DNA of 10,106 nt from Desulfobacteraceae bacterium (lineage in GTDB: Bacteria; Desulfobacterota; Desulfobacteria; Desulfobacterales; Desulfobacteraceae). Positions 1 through 6,109 of this stretch are shown one piece after another; position 1 is the first letter of the stretch; each line of letters opens with the position of its first letter. The notes beneath the pieces were generated by a model that did not search any database, was not told where the DNA came from, and saw only the letters and a list, made by a program, of their open reading frames with translations. The stretch lies in the NCBI GenBank assembly GCA_003354055.1, contig PIVQ01000213.1:1-10106 (forward strand). The letters run 5' to 3'. Made by a program: the position numbers and the translations under genes.

Positions 1-1
1 T

Positions 2-70
2 GCGCTGGCAAAACTTGTTCACGGATATCAATTTAATATTTTACAAACGCTGTTTGAAAGGGTGAATTAG
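2..70 (+). CDS. C-terminal end of an unidentified upstream gene (partial)
   Basis: An open frame enters from the left edge and stops at TAG 68-70, encoding ALAKLVHGYQFNILQTLFER followed by VN. The reading is supported by its position: the stop lies 2 bp before the ATG of the receiver-domain gene, whose ribosome-binding site (AAAGGG, 57-62) falls inside these last codons, as in a tightly packed operon. The short amphipathic helix resembles the extreme C-termini of some multidomain sensor kinases, and a kinase would be a natural partner for the next gene. Only 22 residues are visible, so the family cannot be assigned and the kinase idea is inference. Confidence 0.5.
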   Translation, partial: ALAKLVHGYQFNILQTLFERVN

Positions 71-72
71 CC

Positions 73-714
73 ATGGAACTTAACCGTTCTTCTGAAAATA
101 TATTAATTGTCGATGATACGCCCGAAAACCTGACGGTATTACGACAGATATTGAATGAACAAGGGTATCGGGTTCGCCCTGCCCTGAGTGGGGAAATTGC
201 CTTAAAAACCATCCAGGCCGATCTGCCTGATCTCATCCTCCTGGATATTGTCATGCCTGGTATGGATGGGTATGAGGTATGTGCTAAACTAAAGGCAGAC
301 AAGGCAACCCGTGATATTCCTGTCATTTTCATCAGCGCTTTAAAGGAGATAGAAGACAAGATACGTGCCTTTTCAGAAGGCGGCGTCGATTATATATCCA
401 AACCGTTCCAGGCAGAAGAAATCCTGGCCCGGGTTAAAACCCATATTACTCTCTATTCTCTTGTAAATCGTCTGGAGAAAAAAAATATCAAACTTCAAAA
501 GGCGCTTGACGAGGTAAACCAGTTGCGAGGTTTGCTGCCAATATGCGCCAGTTGTAAAAAAATCCGGGATGACAAGGGATATTGGAATATATTGGAAACA
601 TATATTGAAAAACATTCCGAAGCATCATTCAGCCACGGTATGTGTCCTGATTGTGCAAAAGAACTTTATGGTAAGCAGGATTGGTTCAAAGATATGAAAA
701 AGAAAAAATCATAG
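73..714 (+). CDS. Response regulator receiver protein with C-terminal CxxC/HGxCPxC module
   Basis: The protein has 213 residues. Residues about 8-125 form a CheY-like receiver domain: acidic pair D14/D15 in LIVDDTPEN, phospho-acceptor D58 in LLDIVMPGMDGYEV, switch Ser88 in IFISAL and the conserved Lys110-Pro111 (SKPF). A sensor kinase is expected to phosphorylate D58 in the cytoplasm. A probable coiled coil follows at about 128-152. The last 60 residues carry C158-x2-C161 (ICASCKK), an IRDDKGYWN segment and H188-G-M-C191-P-x-C194. This cysteine/histidine tail recurs at the ends of sensory proteins in Desulfobacterota, from memory of the family, and has no assigned function that I know of; metal or redox binding is inferred. 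There is no DNA-binding, GGDEF or HD output domain. The ATG at 73 is 2 bp after the upstream stop, which suggests co-transcription with a possible cognate kinase. Confidence 0.9.
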   Translation: MELNRSSENILIVDDTPENLTVLRQILNEQGYRVRPALSGEIALKTIQADLPDLILLDIVMPGMDGYEVCAKLKADKATRDIPVIFISALKEIEDKIRAFSEGGVDYISKPFQAEEILARVKTHITLYSLVNRLEKKNIKLQKALDEVNQLRGLLPICASCKKIRDDKGYWNILETYIEKHSEASFSHGMCPDCAKELYGKQDWFKDMKKKKS

Positions 715-768
715 CCTTGTTTTCTCACAGGAGCTGTTGATTTCAATTCACAATGCCGTGAAATGTTC

Positions 769-1473
769 TTATTTATTAAGTTCTTCAATGACCTGATTTT
801 TTATTTTCAAAATTTCCCCATCCTTCTCCATCTTACGTAAAACGCTTGTAATCTTAGTAACCAGAGAGCCATGTTTTTTATGCAAATGATGATAAACCTG
901 GGTTGTTAATAACGGAGGCTCTAAAACCAAAATTCTTTTAAGTCCCGATGCCTGTATTGCCGTGAGACCTTCAATTCGAGTTTGTACAACGATATCGACC
1001 ATATCTAAATTGAGCAATTGAAAACTCTCTTTAATAGTATTGGATTTACTAACCCGCATACCGGCTGTTTTTGTTTCAAGAAGTTTAAATCCCCTCTCCA
1101 CCCCGATATCATAGGGGCGCAAACTTTCCCAGCCTTTGACCGGAAAGTGTTTTTTTGAAAATACAACAATATCAACATTCGCTATCGGGATTGGAATTAA
1201 CTTTAAGTTTGTATAGCTTTGACCTACATTTTTATTCCTATATAATTCTCCATCAACCTCTCCCCGGTTCGATGTCCGAATTGCCCGTTCACCAGGGAGA
1301 TTCAAAATTTTGATTTCAATTCCCATCTTCTGATAAGCCGTTCGGACAACTGTCTCACAAATCGTTACAAACGGAGAAGAATAAAAGGTTGAAAATACCA
1401 ACGCCTCCTTGGCTTGAACAGGGGACACAAGTAAAGTCAAAATAAATATTACAACCATTTTAAAATGCATCAT
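769..1473 (-). CDS. Periplasmic solute-binding protein, family 3 type
   Basis: The protein has 234 residues and an N-terminal signal peptide (KMVVIFILTLLVSPVQA, likely cut after A21, before KEALVFST). The mature part follows the pattern of transporter substrate-binding domains of SBP family 3: the opening strand ALVFSTFYSSPF, then LPGERAIRTSNRGEVDGE at about 59-76 (the ERA..xxxGxxDGE signature of orphan versions), the lobe-crossing strand VDIVVFSKK (100-108) and YDIGVERGFK (121-130). It should bind a small polar solute in the periplasm. The length is normal for the family. No permease or ATPase gene adjoins it, so it is an orphan here and may serve sensing rather than uptake. Two adjacent ATGs exist (1473 and 1470); the AGGGGG site at 1478-1483 sits 4 nt from the first and 7 nt from the second, so the second may be used. 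The gene is convergent with the receiver gene and divergent from the chemoreceptor. The ligand is unknown. Confidence 0.8.
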   Translation of the reverse strand: MMHFKMVVIFILTLLVSPVQAKEALVFSTFYSSPFVTICETVVRTAYQKMGIEIKILNLPGERAIRTSNRGEVDGELYRNKNVGQSYTNLKLIPIPIANVDIVVFSKKHFPVKGWESLRPYDIGVERGFKLLETKTAGMRVSKSNTIKESFQLLNLDMVDIVVQTRIEGLTAIQASGLKRILVLEPPLLTTQVYHHLHKKHGSLVTKITSVLRKMEKDGEILKIKNQVIEELNK

Positions 1474-1490
1474 TTACCCCCTAAATATTG

Positions 1491-1518
1491 ATAAATCCAG
1501 CTGGACAAATCCAGTGGG
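1491..1518. repeat. Imperfect 14-bp tandem repeat upstream of the solute-binding protein gene
   Basis: ATAAATCCAGCTGG (1491-1504) is followed directly by ACAAATCCAGTGGG (1505-1518), 11 of 14 positions identical. It lies 18-45 bp upstream of the start codon of the solute-binding protein gene, within its expected leader or promoter. An operator role is possible, but the repeat is short enough to be chance. Confidence 0.3.
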
Positions 1519-1775
1519 AGGATAATTTCTGTAAACATTTCAAGTTAAGTATACGGAACTTCAATTTCAGCGGCAGGATTCAAAAAGAGTTTTAGTTAAG
1601 CCAGTTCTCTATATCGTGATACCCTCCGAATATAACATTGAAGACTCTTTAATGCCAGCTTTGGGGCTGATGGCTTAATGCCCCGAACAAATGATCAGTT
1701 GAGGTGACATCTATACTAAAGCAGAAGGATAAAAAGTCGGAATTCCCTCTCCAGTTATAAAACTTTTTCATTTTA

Positions 1776-1792
1776 TACCACATTGTGTGGTA
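1776..1792. promoter_or_regulatory. Perfect 17-bp hyphenated palindrome, possible operator
   Basis: TACCACA (1776-1782), TTG, TGTGGTA (1786-1792) is a perfect inverted repeat with 7-bp arms and a 3-bp centre. It has no T-tract after it on the plus strand, so it does not look like a terminator for rightward transcription. It lies about 220 bp upstream of the chemoreceptor and 300 bp upstream of the solute-binding protein gene. A dimeric regulator's binding site is the best guess; the regulator is unknown. Confidence 0.35.
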
Positions 1793-2009
1793 GACTAATT
1801 ACTAATGGAATCGTCTTGAACTACGACTGCTTACTACCTTTAAAAAACAGTACTGAATAACCGTTTCTTTTTTGGGAATCGTACAATTTGAAACGATTGG
1901 ATTATCTTCAGAACTCTGACCAGGTTGGTTACGAATCGCTGCAGGTCATTGTTTCAACAGACTAAATTAGAATCAAAATTATAACTTAATTTTAAACTAT
2001 GGAGGGGAA

Positions 2010-4433
2010 ATGAGACTGTCATTGAACAAAAAAATGTTGGGACTGGGCGTATTGGTATTTTTCTCCATAGCTATAATGATTGGTGTATCACAATATTCAA
2101 GCAGCAATATCAGATCAATGATGGAAAAATCCAAAGCTGCGAACGCCACACTGAATAAGCGGCATGAACAACTGGCCCTGCTCAATAAATATGAATACAG
2201 CATGATCCAGCTGACCCTGGCAGCCATGGATTCGATTATTGATAAAGATGAGGGGATCATCAGCGATGAGCGGATGGAAAATATCAATAAGCGGGGGAAC
2301 TTTCTTAAAGATAATATGGATCAGGTCATTTCCATGGCAGATACGGACGCAGAAAGAAAACTTGCGCAGGAGGTAGGCAATAATATTGATGCGTTTATCA
2401 GGGCAATTAAGGTTGATCTGACCACTGCCATTATTGAAAGTGCAAAACGGATCAAAGAAATAGAGCTGGATTTCATTAACATCGATGATGGTCTGGACGA
2501 ACACGGGGACAGTGTTAAGGAAAAACTGGAAGCTATCCTTGCGGGGCTTCAACAAATGCAGCAGGCCTCTGCAAATGCACAAAAAGAAGCGTTTTTATCA
2601 TCTTCTATGAAGCTGAATCTAATTCAGGTCCAGCAATGGCTGACAGATATTTCTGCCACCCGGGGGGCAAAAGGGTTTGATGACGGATTTGATGAGGCCC
2701 AAAAATATGCCGCAGCTTTTAAGAAGGATATTCAGGAACTCATGAAGATATCACCGACGCTGAATGATCAGCTTCTCGGTTTGGAAAAGTCCTTTGATGC
2801 CTTCTATGAAAAAGGCAAATGGATGGCAGACCAGTATATCCGGTTCGGGTCGGATCAGGGAAATAAAGCCATGTCTGAATTTGATGCCTTTGCAGAAGAT
2901 ATCGGAGACAGAATTCAAAAGTTAACCGATGTTACCACTGCAAATGCCAACAAACTCAGTGAAATAAACCGAGGCATTACCCATGTGGAAAAGATGCTTA
3001 AAGCGCATATCGGACTGATGCTGGCCGCTATGGATTCAATCATAGACAAAGACGAGGGCAAAATCAGTGAAGAAATGGCCAAGGAAATTAAAGAGACCAT
3101 TGAATTCCAGAATACTGCGATTCAGTCTCTAAAACAATTTGAAGCCCTTGGCATAAGCCTGCAGGGAATCGACACACTGGCAAATGATTTTTCAACACTA
3201 TCCGAAGCAATCACGGTGGATCTGACAAATTTGATTGAGAACAGTACAAAAGAACAAAAAGAAATTATTGCCCGGTTTGTTAAGTTTGATGATGACCTGG
3301 ATGTGTCTGCAAGTGCCATTGAAACGGCCCTTCATGATTTCAGAGAATCCGTGGAAAATGACGTTAAAGAAGCCGGGAATATTTTATCCGAGGTTGATAA
3401 TCGTTTACAAAAAGATCTTAAAAAGAACACCTATATCACTTGGATATTTTCCATTGCCGTATTAATTGCAATCAGTTTGCTCTTTTTTAGGGTTGCAAGG
3501 GGCATTACAAAACCGATTCAAAGAATTATAGAGGGATTAAACAGCGGTGCGGAACAGGTATCTTCAGCCTCAGGCCAGGTATCTTCCGCGAGTCAGTCCC
3601 TTGCCGTTGGCACATCCAAGCAGGCCGCGTCAATTGAGGAGACGTCTTCATCCCTTGAAGAAATGTCTTCAATGACCCAGAAAAATGCTGAAAATGCAAC
3701 AGAGGCAGACAGCCTGATGCAGGAGACAACCCTGGTTGTCGGCGCCGCCGGCAAATCCATGAAAACACTGACGTCATCCATGGAAGAAATTTCAAAGGCC
3801 AGCGAAGAGACGCAGAAAATTATTAAAACCATAGATGAAATCGCATTTCAAACCAATCTTCTGGCGTTGAATGCCGCTGTGGAGGCGGCCCGTGCCGGTG
3901 AAGCCGGTGCAGGATTTGCCGTGGTGGCAGATGAAGTCAGAAACCTTGCCATGAGAGCTGCAGAGGCTGCCAAAGACACCGCTGAAATGATTGAGGGCAC
4001 GGTTAAACAGATAACCAGCGGCACCGAAATTGTAACCGAAACAAATGAAAGCTTTGCAGATGTTTCTTCTGCATCCGGAAGAATAGCAGATCTTGTAACC
4101 GAAATAACAGCGGCATCGAAGGAACAATCCCAGGGAATTGAGCAAATTAACACAGCCATTGGAGAGGTGGATCAAGTCACTCAGCAAAACGCGGCAAATG
4201 CGGAAGAATCTGCCAGTGCCTCTGAGGAAATGAGTGCCCAGGCCCATGAAATGAAAACAATGGTCGATGAACTGGTGGCACTGATTGAGGGTGACGCAGC
4301 CGCTGTAAAAACGGCGGGGCCGGGTAACCACCCACACAGGGGACACTCTTCTACAAAAATCACAGACAGGCAGAAAAACAAAAATGAAATAAGGCCTGAT
4401 CAGGTGATTCCCTTTGACGACAGTGATTTTTAA
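2010..4433 (+). CDS. Methyl-accepting chemotaxis protein with duplicated periplasmic module
   Basis: This transmembrane chemoreceptor has 807 residues. Visible in order: TM1 (about 9-29, [20 protein letters not shown]); a large periplasmic sensor (30-473); TM2 (about 474-494, [18 protein letters not shown]); a very short connector [15 protein letters not shown] instead of a full HAMP; then the cytoplasmic coiled-coil signalling domain, with the receptor tip at about 608-657 ([21 protein letters not shown], then [13 protein letters not shown]). [14 protein letters not shown] (538-551) is a candidate methylation region. The tip contacts CheW and CheA to control the flagellar motor. The sensor contains one module twice (66-163 and 334-431), flanking a middle helical segment with [14 protein letters not shown] (206-219). 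The C-terminus is a flexible linker ending PFDDSDF, not the NWETF-type CheR/CheB tether. The start is fixed by GGAGGGG at 2001-2007. No che genes adjoin it. The ligand is unknown; the orphan binding protein across the 536-bp gap is only a speculative partner. Confidence 0.95.
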   Translation: MRLSLNKKMLGLGVLVFFSIAIMIGVSQYSSSNIRSMMEKSKAANATLNKRHEQLALLNKYEYSMIQLTLAAMDSIIDKDEGIISDERMENINKRGNFLKDNMDQVISMADTDAERKLAQEVGNNIDAFIRAIKVDLTTAIIESAKRIKEIELDFINIDDGLDEHGDSVKEKLEAILAGLQQMQQASANAQKEAFLSSSMKLNLIQVQQWLTDISATRGAKGFDDGFDEAQKYAAAFKKDIQELMKISPTLNDQLLGLEKSFDAFYEKGKWMADQYIRFGSDQGNKAMSEFDAFAEDIGDRIQKLTDVTTANANKLSEINRGITHVEKMLKAHIGLMLAAMDSIIDKDEGKISEEMAKEIKETIEFQNTAIQSLKQFEALGISLQGIDTLANDFSTLSEAITVDLTNLIENSTKEQKEIIARFVKFDDDLDVSASAIETALHDFRESVENDVKEAGNILSEVDNRLQKDLKKNTYITWIFSIAVLIAISLLFFRVARGITKPIQRIIEGLNSGAEQVSSASGQVSSASQSLAVGTSKQAASIEETSSSLEEMSSMTQKNAENATEADSLMQETTLVVGAAGKSMKTLTSSMEEISKASEETQKIIKTIDEIAFQTNLLALNAAVEAARAGEAGAGFAVVADEVRNLAMRAAEAAKDTAEMIEGTVKQITSGTEIVTETNESFADVSSASGRIADLVTEITAASKEQSQGIEQINTAIGEVDQVTQQNAANAEESASASEEMSAQAHEMKTMVDELVALIEGDAAAVKTAGPGNHPHRGHSSTKITDRQKNKNEIRPDQVIPFDDSDF
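2205..2498 (+). repeat. Chemoreceptor sensor module, copy 1
   Basis: Encodes residues 66-163 of the chemoreceptor. It shares [12 protein letters not shown] (71-82), VDLT (135-138) and the F..xDD.LD block (155-163) with copy 2. All shared blocks are offset by exactly 268 residues (804 bp), so the two copies align without gaps. The DNA has diverged at synonymous positions, so the duplication is not recent. Confidence 0.75.
3009..3302 (+). repeat. Chemoreceptor sensor module, copy 2
   Basis: Encodes residues 334-431, matching copy 1 at [12 protein letters not shown] (339-350), AITVDLT (400-406) and FVKFDDDLD (423-431). The middle third of the module is poorly conserved between copies, while the two conserved blocks keep their spacing, which suggests the same helical scaffold. 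Confidence 0.75.
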
Positions 4434-4523
4434 GGTTCCTTCAAAAAAATAGGCATTGAAAAAAATAGACGGGTCAAATACTATTCCGGCATCTTGTTCA
4501 CTTTCTGATTTTAAGGAGTTCAA

Positions 4524-5993
4524 ATGAAAAAGATTCTGCTGGGCCTGTTGGTAATTTTTCTGATTCTTGGGGGTATTATGATAGTGAATACCCTGCGTTT
4601 TTCTTCCACCCAAAGTTCAGATGTGCCTGCTGAACCGGAAAGGATAGATCAGACAGCGGCTGTATCTCGATTAGCCGCTGCCGTCAGGCTTAAGACCATC
4701 TCCCACCAGGATCCCGCTCAAATGGACCCTGTGCCGTTTGAGGCATTCCAGACATTGATCAGGGAATCATTTCCAGCTATTGAAAACAACTTAAAAAAGA
4801 CCGTCATAAACCGCTATTCCCTTTTATATAAGTGGCAGGGGAAAAATCCAGACCTAAAACCCATGGCCCTTCTGGCCCATTATGATGTGGTGCCGGTGGA
4901 GCCGGGAACAGAGAATGACTGGACCTTTGCCCCTTTCAGCGGAGAGGTTTTAGATGGCTTTGTCTGGGGACGGGGCACCCTTGATATGAAGGGAACTTTC
5001 ATGGCTATCCTTGAATCTGTTGACGCCCTTATCAACCAAGGATTCTCCCCTGACCGCACCCTGTATCTGGCATTTGGGCATGATGAAGAGGTGGGCGGGA
5101 AAAACGGAGCAGGGAAAATTGCTGAATATCTTAGAAATGAAGGTATCAGTCTCTCATTTACCCTGGATGAAGGGATGGTGGTACTCAATGAGGCCCTTTC
5201 CCCGTCTAAGAAGTCCCTGGCAATAATCGGGGTTGCTGAAAAAGGGTATGTGACCCTGAAAATCACAGCCCAGGGTCAGGGCGGACACTCCTCCATGCCG
5301 GGTTTTAAAACACCTATCAGCACCCTGGGGCTGGCAGCCCACAGGCTTGAGACCCGTCAGATGAAGTCCACCCTTTCAGGGCCCGTAGGCATGCTTTTTG
5401 ACCGGATCGGACCGGATCTTCCCTTTATCCAGAAATTGTTATTTGCAAACCAATGGGCATTTAAACCTTTAATTCTAATGGCCCTTGAAAAATCAAAGAC
5501 AACAAATGCCATGATAAGGACCACCACGGCCCTGACCATGATCCAAGGCGGGGTAAAGGAAAATGTTCTGCCGACCCGGGCCAGTCTGATTGCCAATTTC
5601 AGGATTCTGCCCGGAGACACGGCAAATGACGTGATGGCCCACGCTAAAAAGGTAATTGACGATGATGCCTGCGAGATCGAAATTTATAAGAACATGTATA
5701 CGGAGCCTTCTCCGGTATCGGATATTGACTCGCCTGCATTTGCCGCCATTGAAAAAAGCGTCTCCCAGGTTTTTACCGGTACGGCTGTCTCCCCCGGCCT
5801 TGTCCTTGGGGGCACCGATTCCAAACATTACACAGCTCTATCCGACAATTGTTACAGGTTTGCCCCCTTTGTTTTCGGCCCTGAAGATCCGGCGCGAATC
5901 CACGGAACCAATGAGCGGATACCGGTTCAAGACTATATCAGGGCCATCCAGTACTATTGTCAGCTTATCAAAAATGCGGCAGGACAGGACTAA
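4524..5993 (+). CDS. M20-family metallopeptidase (carboxypeptidase S/PM20D1-like), membrane-anchored
   Basis: The protein has 489 residues. An N-terminal hydrophobic helix (about 4-22) looks like a signal anchor, which would place the enzyme in the periplasm. The two-zinc M20 site is complete: H119 and D121 in LLAHYDVVP, D154 in GRGTLDMKG, the E188-E189 pair in GHDEEVGG (catalytic base and ligand), D215 in TLDEG and H460 in RIHGTNER. The inserted dimerisation domain follows at about 240-370, with H255 in GQGGHSSMPG. Length and motif layout match the carboxypeptidase S/PM20D1 branch, which hydrolyses amide bonds of peptides or N-acyl amino acids; the substrate here cannot be told. The start is set by AAGGAG at 4513-4518, 5 nt before the ATG. 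It lies 90 bp after the chemoreceptor on the same strand with no clear terminator between, so read-through is possible. It is convergent with the SulP gene. Confidence 0.92.
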   Translation: MKKILLGLLVIFLILGGIMIVNTLRFSSTQSSDVPAEPERIDQTAAVSRLAAAVRLKTISHQDPAQMDPVPFEAFQTLIRESFPAIENNLKKTVINRYSLLYKWQGKNPDLKPMALLAHYDVVPVEPGTENDWTFAPFSGEVLDGFVWGRGTLDMKGTFMAILESVDALINQGFSPDRTLYLAFGHDEEVGGKNGAGKIAEYLRNEGISLSFTLDEGMVVLNEALSPSKKSLAIIGVAEKGYVTLKITAQGQGGHSSMPGFKTPISTLGLAAHRLETRQMKSTLSGPVGMLFDRIGPDLPFIQKLLFANQWAFKPLILMALEKSKTTNAMIRTTTALTMIQGGVKENVLPTRASLIANFRILPGDTANDVMAHAKKVIDDDACEIEIYKNMYTEPSPVSDIDSPAFAAIEKSVSQVFTGTAVSPGLVLGGTDSKHYTALSDNCYRFAPFVFGPEDPARIHGTNERIPVQDYIRAIQYYCQLIKNAAGQD

Positions 5994-6062
5994 GGATCGA
6001 TTATGGACAAAGGGCGCAAATAATTTTCCTCATATTTTTCCGTCGCCCATGTCAGTGTTCTG

Positions 6063-6089
6063 GACAGGTACCTGGGGATTTCACCTGTC
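6063..6089. terminator. Inverted repeat between convergent genes, weak terminator candidate
   Basis: GACAGGT (6063-6069) pairs with ACCTGTC (6083-6089), a perfect 7-bp stem with a 13-nt loop, and CAGGTACCTG inside it is itself a palindrome. It sits in the 116-bp gap between the ends of the peptidase and SulP genes, where a bidirectional terminator would be expected. No T-tract follows on either strand, so the call is weak. Confidence 0.25.
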
Positions 6090-6109
6090 TGCCCTGCAAT
6101 GAATGAAGG

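Larger units (their letters stand above)
1474..2009. other. 536-bp intergenic region between divergent genes
   Basis: No credible gene was found on either strand; all ATG-initiated frames are very short. The region is AT-rich and should hold the promoters of the solute-binding protein (leftward) and chemoreceptor (rightward) genes, but no convincing -35/-10 pair, sigma-28 or sigma-54 promoter was recognised. Structures seen: an imperfect 14-bp tandem repeat (1491-1518), the direct repeat TTAATGCC at 1649-1656 and 1675-1682, two mutually exclusive hairpins (GCCAGC with GCT/GGC, 1654-1674; GGGGC with GCCCC, 1663-1684), and a palindrome at 1776-1792. The chemoreceptor's ribosome-binding site GGAGGGG lies at 2001-2007. 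Confidence 0.7.

Noticed and set aside
747..762. TTCAC-N6-GTGAA hairpin between the receiver and solute-binding protein genes
   Set aside because: The stem is only 5 bp, AT-rich and without a clear T-tract, so it is too weak to call as the expected convergent terminator.
1690..1800. Possible promoters (TATAAA, TATACT) in the 536-bp gap
   Set aside because: No -35 element lies at 16-18 bp from any of them, and AT-rich DNA gives such boxes by chance.
3792..4613. 273-codon open frame on the minus strand, opposite the chemoreceptor
   Set aside because: It is antisense to the strongly conserved signalling domain, its product has no family resemblance, and it crosses the gap into the next gene. 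It is a shadow frame.
6012..6048. GGGCG ... CGCCC inverted repeat after the peptidase gene
   Set aside because: A 5-bp stem with a 27-nt loop is within chance expectation.
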